A stretch of 64,000 nucleotides of DNA from Methanoregula sp. UBA154 (GTDB lineage Archaea; Halobacteriota; Methanomicrobia; Methanomicrobiales; Methanospirillaceae). The notes under the pieces were generated by a model. The model was not told the origin of the DNA. It was given only the letters and a program-made list of their open reading frames with translations, and ran no database searches. The stretch's first letter is position 1. Each line of letters begins with the position of its first letter. The position numbers and the translations under genes were made by a program. The stretch is taken from positions 97,230 through 161,229 of the forward strand of contig DAPW01000032.1 of the NCBI GenBank assembly GCA_002502245.1. The letters run 5' to 3'. Below are positions 42,608 to 51,126 of this stretch, piece by piece.

Positions 42608-43078
42608 CTCAATATTTTTCGCCATACCTTATGCCCTCAAACCGGCACGTCTTGAGGCGAACAATAGGCATTGGTCTCTCTCTGGTTACATTCCCTTTCA
42701 GGAGGGTAATCCGGCAAGGTATGCATATCTATGGCATCCTGTCAAAAATAATACATGACGGGTAAAAGCTGACAGGATGAAATGACACGTGCCTGTCTTT
42801 GTCTGCGGAAAAAAAGAACAACCCGTCCGGGATGGTATCCATGGGACGGGGGAGTATTCTTTACCTGCTGCGAAACCCGGTGCGATTGCGGATCCACCTT
42901 CAGGATTATGCCAAACAGCGACGGTGTTGATATTTTTTCGAGTCTATTACCGGAAATATCCGGTTACCCTCTTTTTGATCGACTGTCAGCAGCATCAGCG
43001 ATGTACACTTTCAATCCGCTCTCAAAATCCCTTTAATACCAAAAGAGGCTGACTGTACGAAAAACGGGTACAGAATCC
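42608..43078. other. Gap with long inverted repeat; no clear gene
   Basis: A perfect 10-bp inverted repeat is annotated at 42735-42779. Two overlapping open frames of 84-87 codons (42782-43052) are seen in different phases without family features. One (VPVFVCGKKEQPVRDGIHG) may be a remnant. The right end forms the short leader of the DinB-type gene. Confidence 0.35.
42735..42779. repeat. 10-bp inverted repeat
   Basis: CATCCTGTCA (42735-42744) and TGACAGGATG (42770-42779) are exact inverted copies separated by 25 bp. It could be a hairpin in the transcript 3' end of nre or a binding site. No T-run follows. Confidence 0.6.
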
Positions 43079-44140
43079 ATGAGACAACGGATCATCCTTC
43101 ACCTGGACATGGACAGCTTCTATGCATCAGTGGAAATGCACGCACATCCCGAATTCCGGCACAAACCGGTTGTCATCGGTGCAGATCCAAAACAGGGGCG
43201 GGGCAGGGGAGTTGTCCTGACCTGCTCGTATGAAGCCCGTTCATTTGGCATCCGGTCCGCGATGCCCGTTTCCCAGGCATTTGTTCTCTGTCCCCACGCA
43301 GTCTTCCTCCCTCCGGACTTTGCACGCTATTCAAAGGTCTCGGCAGGGGTGATGACCATTATCAGATCCTCCGGTTACCGGTTCCAGCAGGTAAGTATCG
43401 ATGAAGCGTTCCTCGACATCAGCCCGCTCGGCAGTTTCCCTGCTGCAGCATCCGTGGCAGAACAGATCCAGGCAACTATCGCAGAAAAACTGGGTATCAC
43501 CTGTTCAGTTGGTATTGCGCAGAGCAGGCTGGTTGCCAAGATCGCATCTGATTTCAAAAAACCCGCCGGGATGACGGTTGTTGAACCGGAGGGAACGCGG
43601 GAGTTCCTTGCTCCGCTGCCGGTAAGAAAAATTCCGGGTATCGGCAGGAAGGCAGAACTGGCACTTTTTGAGATGGGCATCAGGACAATCGGTGACCTTG
43701 CTTCATACGATATCCGGAAGCTTGGTACGGCATTCGGGAAGGGCGCTGCTGCACTGCACGACACAGCATGTGGAATTGATGGAAGCGAGGTCGAAGAGCG
43801 ACCGCATATGAGATCACTATCCCGGGAGATTACATTCGAAACGGATACGGACGATCCCGGTGTAATTTCCATGACCCTGGATACCCTGGCCGAAGAGGTT
43901 TGTACTGCGCTTGTCAGGGAAAATCTCAGCTGCCGGACGCTGACCGTCAAGGTGACGATTTCGATCCGGGTCTTGTTGTTCCGGCGAGGACCGGTAACAG
44001 TGCCGGGCCGGCCTTCCGTTTCCGGTCCTGGAAATCGTAGTCTCCGGCATGGAACCTGTCAGGAGGTCGTATTCTCGTTCCAGGTTCTGTCAATATATAG
44101 TCCGGCCACTGTTTCCAAATATAGATATAAGAATCCATGA
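43079..44140 (+). pseudogene. dinB: Y-family DNA polymerase IV with degraded C-terminus
   Basis: Residues 1 to about 290 are a good DinB/Dpo4: LDMDSFYASVEMH with the first catalytic Asp, SYEARSFGIRSAMP, QQVSIDEAFLDIS with the second acidic pair, and IPGIGRKAELALFEMGIRT. The little-finger domain starts normally (SREITFETDTDDP ... CRTLTVKV) and then breaks near 43953. The remaining 60 residues are unrelated (RGPVTVPGRPSVSGPG). Pieces of a plausible true end (VVSGMEPVRRS) appear in another frame about 35 codons later, closer than in intact enzymes. A deletion plus frameshift is likely. The catalytic part may still be made. Confidence 0.75.
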
Positions 44141-44173
44141 AAAATGGTGTACCATTGTTCCCGGTGCTCCCGC

Positions 44174-44695
44174 ATGAATGGCATGAACCTCGAGATCTTT
44201 GACCGGATGGATGACGCTGACAAACACAAGTACCTCGAGTTCATCCTCTGGCACTACCGTGTGGTGGATGCATTCTGGTTTATCAATATCAGCGACCGGT
44301 ACGGGCAGCCGGCTGCTGAGAAGATTAACGAGGAGGTCTGGGGAAGGGTTGCCGGCATGGCGGCGAAGGATATCGTTCGCAGGTTCGGTATCACCGAAAA
44401 GGGCCTTGCAGGGTTTGTGCAGGCCCTTCGTTATTTCCCGTGGGCGATGATCGTTGGCTATACCATCATCGGGAAGGACGATGAAGTCATTATCGAGGTA
44501 CCCTCGTGCCCTACGCAGGAAGCCCGGCTGCGGCGGGGGCAGGGGGAGTATGTCTGCCGTGAGATGCACCGGGCAGAGTTCACCGCTTTTGCCCGCGAGA
44601 TCGATCCCCGGATCTGCGTGGAATGTGAATTTGCTCCTCCCGACCCCCACCCGGAGGGAATGTTCTGCCGGTGGCATTTCAGGATGAACAGGTAA
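44174..44695 (+). CDS. DUF6125-like protein
   Basis: This protein of about 173 residues starts at ATG 44174 (MNGMNLEIFDRMDDADKHKYLEFILWHYRVVDAFWF), which follows GGTG; a start at 44144 is also possible. It has FPWAMIVGYTI, CPTQEARLRRGQGEYVCREMH and CVECEFAPPDPHPEGMFCRWHF. The six cysteines are spaced as in a metal site. It resembles small methanogen proteins grouped as DUF6125; that assignment is from memory and moderate. It lies just after the broken dinB gene. Confidence 0.65.
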   Translation: MNGMNLEIFDRMDDADKHKYLEFILWHYRVVDAFWFINISDRYGQPAAEKINEEVWGRVAGMAAKDIVRRFGITEKGLAGFVQALRYFPWAMIVGYTIIGKDDEVIIEVPSCPTQEARLRRGQGEYVCREMHRAEFTAFAREIDPRICVECEFAPPDPHPEGMFCRWHFRMNR

Positions 44696-44730
44696 TAAAA
44701 AAAACGATCCCGTCCGGATCCTACACAATC

Positions 44731-45012
44731 ATGGCCGTATCCTCACTTTTTCTCCCGGTCGTCGCTTATGCCGGCCTGAATATCCTGGTATGTGCTGTTT
44801 TTACCCATGATAAATTCATGGCAAAGATGAAGCGGGGACGAATTTCCGAAAAATCACTCCTCCTCCTTGCAGCTTTCGGCCCGTTCGGTGCACTGATCGC
44901 AATGACGGGATTCCGCCATAAGACCCGTCAGCGGAAATTCTTCCTTGTGCCGCTCTTTCTCATCCTGCATCTGCTCCTGTTCCTCTTCTTGTGGCCTCGG
45001 GTCGCCGCGTAA
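44731..45012 (+). CDS. DUF1294 membrane protein
   Basis: This protein of about 93 residues starts at ATG 44731 (MAVSSLFLPVVAYAGLNILVC). The conserved FTHDKFMAKMKRGRISEKSLLLLAAFGPFGALIAM and RHKTRQRKFF are typical of DUF1294, with three membrane helices. An alternative GTG start at 44671 would overlap the previous gene. The function is unknown. Confidence 0.85.
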   Translation: MAVSSLFLPVVAYAGLNILVCAVFTHDKFMAKMKRGRISEKSLLLLAAFGPFGALIAMTGFRHKTRQRKFFLVPLFLILHLLLFLFLWPRVAA

Positions 45013-45055
45013 ATGGACCGGTGCCTTACCCGCATCCAAAAAAACAAAGGTGGAT

Positions 45056-45526
45056 TTACCGGACCGGCACGCAGATATCCGTGATGATCTCTTCCGGTGG
45101 CACGAGGCGGGGATCATTCGGGTAGGCCTCGCGGATCGGGCCGCAGATCGTCAGGCCGTTCTCCTCTATCCATGCGAAGAGCGCAAGATAGGTCTGTTCG
45201 CAGGTCTCGTACGGTCCCGTATGCACGACATGTGCCATCCGTCCGCCCGGGAGTACGTACGCTGTGATCTCTTCTGCGCTCTTCACAGGTCCATCGACCG
45301 GCCATGCAACTTCGACAACTGCAGTCCCCTTCTCATTTGCATCCCGGACTGCGGCAGCTGAAGTCTCATGGCAGAGGAAGAGAGGCGGGCCGGCAATGGC
45401 TGCCTTTTTCTTCTGGACATAGGCAAATACCTTCATGAGAAGTTCAGGGATCAGGGCATAGGTCCCGCTCTTCTTTGTGCCCAGAACGTTCATGGCCGGG
45501 ACCTCGATCAGGTCAATTTTTGTCAA
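45056..45526 (-). CDS. GyrI-like small-molecule binding protein
   Basis: This 156-residue protein consists of a single GyrI/SOUL-type ligand-binding domain: IDLIEVPAMNVLGTKKSGTYALIPELL, PVDGPVKSAEEITAYVLPGGRMAHVVHTGPYE and IREAYPNDPRLVPPEEIITDICVPV. No DNA-binding domain is attached. It starts at TTG 45526, with GAGGT seven bases upstream. Such proteins bind or hydrolyse small hydrophobic molecules. Confidence 0.9.
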   Translation of the reverse strand: MTKIDLIEVPAMNVLGTKKSGTYALIPELLMKVFAYVQKKKAAIAGPPLFLCHETSAAAVRDANEKGTAVVEVAWPVDGPVKSAEEITAYVLPGGRMAHVVHTGPYETCEQTYLALFAWIEENGLTICGPIREAYPNDPRLVPPEEIITDICVPVR

Positions 45527-45641
45527 AGCTGATACCTCACACGGTGCACGTAAAGAAATGAGGGTTGTGCAGCGTGAAAATAGTATCTTTGACGGACAAA
45601 TCCTACCGCTTTAATACCGGGCTCTTCCATATTTTTCCCTC

Positions 45642-46127
45642 ATGCGGACGAACAGGCATCAGTATTTCCTTGATCTTGCGACCCGGTGCGCTAACCAGGG
45701 CACCTGCCTGCGGCGGAACTTTGGCGCAATAATCGTAGACGAGTTCAATACCATTGTTTCAACCGGGTATACCGGGGCACCCCGGAAACAGATGGACTGC
45801 ACCGAACTGAACCGCTGCTGGCGAAAAGAACACAATATCCCCTCCGGATCCAATTATGAGCGTTGCCGGAGTGTCCATGCCGAGATGAACGCGCTCCTGC
45901 AGGCCGGGAAACTTGCTCGGGGATGCACCCTCTATCTTGCAGGTTTTGATGTTGAGACGGATGAAACAACCCAGATATGGCCTTGTTTCCTCTGCTCCAA
46001 GATGATCGTCAACAGCGGCATCGCGAACGTCATCATGCGGACCGGCAGGGATACCTATAAGGAGATGGACCCGATGGTCCTGTACCAGATGCGCAGCAGG
46101 GAAGCTCTCGGTGAGGATGCAAAATAA
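45642..46127 (+). CDS. dCMP/cytidine deaminase family protein
   Basis: This 161-residue zinc deaminase has CRSVHAEMNALLQAG, which holds the His and catalytic Glu, and WPCFLCSKMIVNSGI, which supplies the two Cys ligands. The RNFGAIIVDEFNTIVSTGYTG start matches dCMP deaminases (ComEB type). It probably supplies dUMP for thymidylate synthesis. Confidence 0.93.
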   Translation: MRTNRHQYFLDLATRCANQGTCLRRNFGAIIVDEFNTIVSTGYTGAPRKQMDCTELNRCWRKEHNIPSGSNYERCRSVHAEMNALLQAGKLARGCTLYLAGFDVETDETTQIWPCFLCSKMIVNSGIANVIMRTGRDTYKEMDPMVLYQMRSREALGEDAK

Positions 46128-46327
46128 TCCGCTGCCGGCAGGTCCGGCTGCCCCCCGGTTTATTTTCATCTCTTACCGGGAATTCAAAAAGAATCGGCCG
46201 AATACTTCAGTGAACAATTTCCGAGAACGACTCTCGTTATACCGGCAAATGCAGATACACTATTCCGTGGAGGAGTCTTCCGGGAAAAACCTGAAAAACG
46301 GTCAGGGTGAAAATAAAAAGTAAAAAA

Positions 46328-46516
46328 TTAGAACCGGGGTTTCCGGTGCTTCGGAAGGCAGTCACGGCAATAGACCGGGCGGCCTTCTGTTGGTTTAAAC
46401 GGCACTTCGCATTCTTTCCCACAGTCTGAACAGGTGACTTTTGTCATCTCGCGTGGGCCTGAGTCTCTGGGGCCGCCGAAGTTTCTCGAGCCGCCAAAGT
46501 TGTTGGATCCGAACAT
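46328..46516 (-). CDS. CxxC-x17-CxxC small zinc-ribbon protein
   Basis: This 62-residue protein starts at ATG 46516 (MFGSNNFGGSRNFGGPRD). A Gly/Asn/Arg-rich N-terminal half is followed by CSDC, exactly 17 residues, then CRDC, and a basic tail KHRKPRF. This spacing defines the CxxC-x17-CxxC archaeal domain family. The upstream in-frame extension to 46591 lacks the family pattern. RNA or DNA binding is likely from composition. Confidence 0.85.
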   Translation of the reverse strand: MFGSNNFGGSRNFGGPRDSGPREMTKVTCSDCGKECEVPFKPTEGRPVYCRDCLPKHRKPRF

Positions 46517-47072
46517 AGTTTTTCTCGTACAGTTTTTTACGACTGTGCTATTATCAATGCTGGCTGAGGTTAAGAAACAATGCATTGACACAAAATGAGG
46601 GCGGGCTCTTTTTTTCCCGTAATTGGGATACCCCCCGGGGCATCATGACTGTAGTCCTTACGGCAGCCGATAACCCGCAGGGGTCATGTGGGACGTTGCT
46701 ACCGGAACGAGCACATCAGGGATCTGGTGCAGGCCATCCATCTTACTCCGGTAAAAACTGCTTCGCGGGTTTTGCCTGTTCACGATTGTAAAGAACCAGA
46801 TCATGAGGGCTGACCGCTGTTACCGGCCCGGTAATGCGCATGAATAACTTGAACAGCGCTTTTTCAACCAGGCCCCCACCCCCGGTGTCGAATGAAACAG
46901 CAACCAGAAACGGCAGCGCAGGCAAGGATTCCTGCAGTGATCTGCCGGCCCCACCGGTTTTCACGCGTATCCCGTTCAGGATCATGCTGTTGTTCTGATA
47001 CCGGTAGAAACGCGTCGGTTCTGTTCCCATGGGAAATGTGCAAACAATCAACCCCTGTCAGGAAAACCGATG
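46517..47072. other. Gap with one doubtful minus-strand frame
   Basis: A minus-strand frame at 46743-47051 (102 codons, TTG start; an ATG at 47030) reads as a possible protein (LPALPFLVAVSFDTGGGGLVEKALFKLFMRITGPVTAVSP). It has no ribosome site and no known family. It is left as a possible small gene. Nothing else was found. Confidence 0.3.
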
Positions 47073-47576
47073 TTATCGCAGCGTCCGGATCTCATTATAG
47101 AGTATTACCAGGGAGAGGCTGATCAGGTTCAGGGTCGTTGCAACATACCACAGATAACTCTCAGATTTCGTGAGGGTAGCAATCCATCCTGACCAGAGCA
47201 TGGTGCAGATGATGATAAACGTGAGCAGGGTATCGATCGCGAGAAATACCATGGGCATATGGAAAAAGCGGCCAATCTGTGCTATTGTACAATACTCGAA
47301 CGGGGCCGGTCGGTTCAGGATATCATAGATTTCTCGTCCGATGTTCATGGCGAGATCCGCCAGTGCCCACCCGGCCACCACCCATCCGCAGACTGAAATT
47401 GGTACGGCCATAACCGAACCAGCCCGGACGAGCGTGATGCCAAACAGCAGTTTAAAGATACAGAACGGGATGCCGATTGTGAGACTTAAAAAGAGCGGGC
47501 GCGTAAAAAAACGCTGGAGGATGTCGGATTCCTGCCTGTATGAGCACGTTCCGGTTTTGAGATCGGTTGAGGACAT
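47073..47576 (-). CDS. Hypothetical four-helix membrane protein
   Basis: This 167-residue protein has a hydrophilic 20-residue start and about four membrane helices (PLFLSLTIGIPFCIFKLLFGI, VMAVPISVCGWVVAGWALADLAM, MVFLAIDTLLTFIIICTMLW, VATTLNLISLSLVILY). A short loop EIYDILNRPAPFEYC lies between helices 2 and 3. No family is recognised. Codon use looks like that of the neighbours. Confidence 0.65.
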   Translation of the reverse strand: MSSTDLKTGTCSYRQESDILQRFFTRPLFLSLTIGIPFCIFKLLFGITLVRAGSVMAVPISVCGWVVAGWALADLAMNIGREIYDILNRPAPFEYCTIAQIGRFFHMPMVFLAIDTLLTFIIICTMLWSGWIATLTKSESYLWYVATTLNLISLSLVILYNEIRTLR

Positions 47577-47721
47577 GATATCGTAAGAACAGATCGTTCT
47601 TCAGGTAATTGTATCATGGTCGTTAATTAAGGGATAGGGAAATTTCCTCTCTCATTAAAATGTTTGCCGTAAACACCTTTTACTTCCATGTTCAAGATAC
47701 TAGGAACCAAAAGGTGAATTC

Positions 47722-48135
47722 ATGGGTATTTTTGATAAATTAACCGGAAAGACTGCAACGCTTACACCGAAATCAGCGCTCGTGCTGTCCGCTGTCACGG
47801 TCATTGCCGCCGATGGCGTAATCGATGAAGCAGAACTCAATGACCTCGCCAAGATCGTCCGCGGAGACCGGAAATCCATTGATGTTGCGATGGAAGTCCT
47901 GCGCGCAAACAAGTTCCCGGCGGTTATCGATCTGGCAGCGGCCGCGCTGGATGAGAAACAGAAGCTCGCAACGCTTGCGATTCTCTGCGATCTTGCCATG
48001 GCAGACGGCATCCTTGCAGGAGAAGAGAAGGCAATACTGCAGTTATACATGGATAAATTCGGCATTCCCGAGGCAACACTCCAGCCCATCATCGATGCGA
48101 TTGCCATCAAGAACGATTTCTCAATCTTTTCATAA
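47722..48135 (+). CDS. TerB-like protein
   Basis: This 137-residue all-helical protein has acidic loops AADGVIDEAELNDLAKI and MADGILAGEEKAILQLYM, the two metal-binding turns of TerB/tellurite-resistance domain proteins. It starts MGIFDKLTGKTATLTP. A GGTGAATTC ribosome site precedes it. The role in archaea is unknown. It is soluble. Confidence 0.85.
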   Translation: MGIFDKLTGKTATLTPKSALVLSAVTVIAADGVIDEAELNDLAKIVRGDRKSIDVAMEVLRANKFPAVIDLAAAALDEKQKLATLAILCDLAMADGILAGEEKAILQLYMDKFGIPEATLQPIIDAIAIKNDFSIFS

Positions 48136-48209
48136 TCTTTTTTCCTATTATTCCAATGGTCTCTGAAAAAGGGAAGAATTCTTGATAGTAAGGCTCTGTT
48201 GAAATCATT

Positions 48210-48290
48210 CGTACAATTCCGACGTTCTGGGGAGCTTCGCCCCCGCCGCTGTTGCATCCCCGAATTGCGATAGCGCCGTATTACCGGCTT
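48210..48290 (+). repeat. Dispersed repeat family B, copy 1
   Basis: GACGTTCTGGGGAGCTTCG, CCCCCGCCGCTG, AATTGCGATAGCGCCGTATT and ACCGG occur in order. The same order is seen at 58800-58895 and, more weakly, at 50785-50845. Confidence 0.65.
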
Positions 48291-48402
48291 AATTTTGAAT
48301 GAGGACAGTACCCAGATAATTCCACGATATCATATGCACCCCCGCCCCCATGGGGGCAGGGCGGGCTCAAGGGAGAGAGGCGATTTAATCACTTTTGACT
48401 GA

Positions 48403-48663
48403 TTTCCCATGAAAACCGTTTCATTCCGGAATTGATGATGGGGGTTGATACCCCCATACCCCCGATAATGATAGGTGCCGCCGCCCCCGACGGGGCGCCC
48501 CCGCGGCGGATCAATGACTGATATTTAAAAAAATACCGAACTGCCCCGCCGTGCCTCGGAGAGGCCTGAACCGGGGGACCATCGTAATCTTCACATTCTT
48601 TTGCCGATTTTCATGATTCGGGTGCGAACGCCCGTTCATGTGCGTTTCTACAAAGCAGATATT
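48403..48663 (+). repeat. Dispersed repeat family A, long copy 1
   Basis: This element of about 260 bp begins at TTTCCCATGAAAA and continues through TTCCGGAATTGATGATGGGG, GATACCCCCATACCCCCGAT, GCCGCCGCCCCCGACGGGGC, ACTGCCCCGCCGTGCCTCGG and CGAACGCCCGTTCATGTGCG. An inverted copy is at 63312-63563. It has no coding capacity. Confidence 0.85.
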
Positions 48664-48986
48664 AAAAAGATCAGTGTCTTCTTGAAGGATAACACCCGCG
48701 GCCAAGGATAGCGGTCCAAATACTCATGGGAGCTTTCAAGGGGGGTGCCCAATTACACAAGGTTCGTATTGATTTGACATTTTCCACCTTCGGATAAAAG
48801 CATGCATCAGGCAGGAAAACGGTTGCAGGTGCCCGGTTACCCATATGAAAAACTGCATGGTTGACGTTCCTGGAGACCTGAAACCCGTCCCAGAAATCCC
48901 CATTGGCCACGGTGGGCTGATCAATCCGGCTTCTCCATGAAAATCCATTTATGGTCAAAGGAACTCAATTCACCATAGTGATACAC

Positions 48987-49486
48987 ATGACTGGTGCAGG
49001 TGTGGAGTTCAGGATGGTGAAGATTCACAACCCGAAGATGTGAATGTCATTCTCGGGCAATCCCATTTCATCAAGACCGTCGAGGATATTGCAGAAGCAG
49101 TCGTGGGATCGGTTCCCGCTGCAAAGTTCGGTCTGGCGTTCTCAGAATCCTCCGGGGACTGCCTGATCCGGATCGATGGCAATGATGATGATCTGAAGGC
49201 ACTCGCCCGGGACAATGCGGAACGCATCGGTGCAGGGCACTCGTTTATCCTGTTCTTGCGGGACTGCTATCCCATCAATGTCCTGAACGCGATCAAGAAT
49301 CTCCCTGAAGTGTGCACTATCTTCTGTGCTACGGCAAACGCCGCGGAGGTTGTCATCGCCGAATCGGCCCTGGGCCGGGGGATCATGGGTGTAATTGACG
49401 GGCATAAACCTCAGGGTATTGAAGGCCCCGCAGGTGTAACATGGCGGACAACCCTGCTCCGGGAGATCGGATACAAAAGGGCGTGA
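48987..49486 (+). pseudogene. Adenosine-specific kinase with 1-bp frameshift
   Basis: The family (adenosine-specific kinase / DUF355) normally reads through an N-terminal VKI.NPEDVNVILGQSHFIKT segment. Here the frame from ATG 48987 gives MTGAGVEFRMVKIHNP and then hits a stop. The continuation EDVNVILGQSHF... lies one frame away from about 49034, and runs to the stop at 49486 with SGDCLIRIDGNDDDL, FLRDCYPINVLNAIKNLPEVC and GVTWRTTLLREIGY. A single missing base near 49031-49034 would restore it. This may be a real mutation or a sequence error. Confidence 0.8.
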
Positions 49487-49528
49487 ATGAACCCTTTTTT
49501 CAGGCAGTATCGTGATTCTGGTGAAAAA

Positions 49529-50629
49529 TTATTTTCTCATTTTCCGGTACAGGAACAGGAAACCTATTGATATGGCAGCAATACCCGCGGTAAATCCGGG
49601 TGTTTTTGTTGTTTTCGAGAGTCCGGTAATATATTCAGAGGTTGTACCGGCATTGATGGTGATGGTTGTTTTCAGGTCCTGGTAGCCGTCCATAACCAGG
49701 GTTACGGAGTGCGGACCTTCGGTAAGCAGGGGGATTGTTGTCGGGGTTATCCCCATCATCGAACCATCAACGTACACGAGTGCTCCCGCCGGTGTTGTAG
49801 TAACGGACAGAGAACCGTAGCCGGGCGTATGCCCGGATGCGGTGGGTGCCGGTGATCCTGTACCCCCGGTCAGTATCTGACCCGGTGCAGCTGTGGTCGC
49901 TGGCGCAGTTGTCTGCTGGTAGAGCGGTGCGTGCACGGTCTGGTTGTCGGCGGTGACCGTCACGCTCCCTGAGTGGTCCAGGTAACCGTCAAGTTTTATC
50001 AGGACCACGTGGTTGCCGTTGGGAATGGTTTCGAATACCGCTGGGGACAGTCCCTTGTATACATTGTCGATATAGATATCAGCACCGGACGGGGACGATG
50101 TGACCGTGAGGCTGCCATATGCCGCTGTCGGCGGCGGCGTGGGGTCCCCGACAAGGCGGTCGATATTCACGACCGAGTACGGAATTGCATATCCCCGGGC
50201 ATCCAGTTCCTGGATCTTTACCAGAGTCCTGGTTGCCCCCAGGGCCGCATTTGCCGGCACCGTTCCCTGCAGGAGCACCATGACGATCACCTCGTCCTGG
50301 TTCCGGTAACCCAGTTCAAACCCGCTGATGGTCACCGTCCGTCCGCCAGTGACCGGCCGGGTATTTTTCACCCCGTTCACCGCGATCGAGTAGGTCCAGA
50401 ACGGATCGTCCAGTTCCGTGATGAACTGCAGATCATCGTAGGAAGGAAATGCCACCCCGGATGCAGCGTATACCGTGTAAGATACATTGACAGAATTCCC
50501 GGGATAAATGGAACCCGGAGGATTTACCGATACCGATGTCACGGTGAATGCAGGGACACCCAGGACCAGCAAAAGCAATGCACAGAAGAGCAATGCAGGT
50601 TTTAACGATTTTCGAATCAGGATCATCAA
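49529..50629 (-). CDS. Secreted PEGA-domain protein with PGF-CTERM-like anchor
   Basis: This 366-residue surface protein has a basic start and signal helix (residues 8-28), an immunoglobulin-like N-terminal domain, then two PEGA domains: SSPSGADIYIDNVYKGLSPAVF and TTPAGALVYVDGSMMGITPTTI. A Thr/Ala/Pro-rich linker sits between them. The C-terminus TPGFTAGIAAISIGFLFLYRKMRK has the PGF motif, helix and basic tail expected for archaeosortase processing. The TATA-like TTATAAAAG lies only about 25-30 nt before the ATG, so the mRNA may be nearly leaderless. Confidence 0.9.
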   Translation of the reverse strand: MMILIRKSLKPALLFCALLLLVLGVPAFTVTSVSVNPPGSIYPGNSVNVSYTVYAASGVAFPSYDDLQFITELDDPFWTYSIAVNGVKNTRPVTGGRTVTISGFELGYRNQDEVIVMVLLQGTVPANAALGATRTLVKIQELDARGYAIPYSVVNIDRLVGDPTPPPTAAYGSLTVTSSPSGADIYIDNVYKGLSPAVFETIPNGNHVVLIKLDGYLDHSGSVTVTADNQTVHAPLYQQTTAPATTAAPGQILTGGTGSPAPTASGHTPGYGSLSVTTTPAGALVYVDGSMMGITPTTIPLLTEGPHSVTLVMDGYQDLKTTITINAGTTSEYITGLSKTTKTPGFTAGIAAISIGFLFLYRKMRK

Positions 50630-51126
50630 TCCAATGTCACTCTGTGCTTTTATAATAAGTTCGTGGTAATCAGGGAAGTTTCACCAGCAGAAACGGACCG
50701 GCCTCATACTGCCCGGGATTAAAAAAGGGTATAGTCCCATTCTGGCGACTAATGTATCATAACCGGTTTCCCAACATGATCGCTCTTGGGGGCTCCAGCT
50801 CATTGTGCTTTTTGCCCCCGCCGCTCGGGCATCCCCCACATCAGAATGGTCACTTTAGACGGCTGACCGGGAACCTTCGTAGAAAAGGGGGAGAGAGGGG
50901 ATCACCCTCATAGTTACCAAAGAATAGTAACCTGTTTACCGGAATAAAAAAGAAACTCTGCCAGGGAAAATTTGAACCTTTTTTTAGTCCGTTCCGGGAA
51001 CGTTATTTCAACATTTTTTCAGTCGTGATTACAGAATATTTTGGTAGTTCAAACGGAACTACACCCATTTTTTTTTTAAAAATAAGGTGTCTGGTTTTGC
51101 AGTGCATCAGGAGGCAAACCGGTACA
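50630..51126. other. Promoter of the PEGA gene and a family B repeat
   Basis: The left end holds the TATA-like box of the PEGA gene. A diverged family B repeat lies at 50785-50845. The rest is AT-rich with no gene seen. Confidence 0.5.
50785..50845 (+). repeat. Dispersed repeat family B, copy 2 (diverged)
   Basis: TCTTGGGGGCTCCAGCTC, GCCCCCGCCGCTCGGGCATC and CCCACATCAGAATGG match the order of elements in copies 1 and 3, with a different spacer. Confidence 0.5.

Larger units (their letters stand above)
48136..48986. other. Repeat-rich gap
   Basis: This stretch holds one family B repeat (48210-48290) and the 260-bp family A element (48403-48663). A minus-strand frame at 48671-48958 (95 codons) next to it has protein-like residues but no ribosome site or known family. 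It is not called. Confidence 0.5.
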
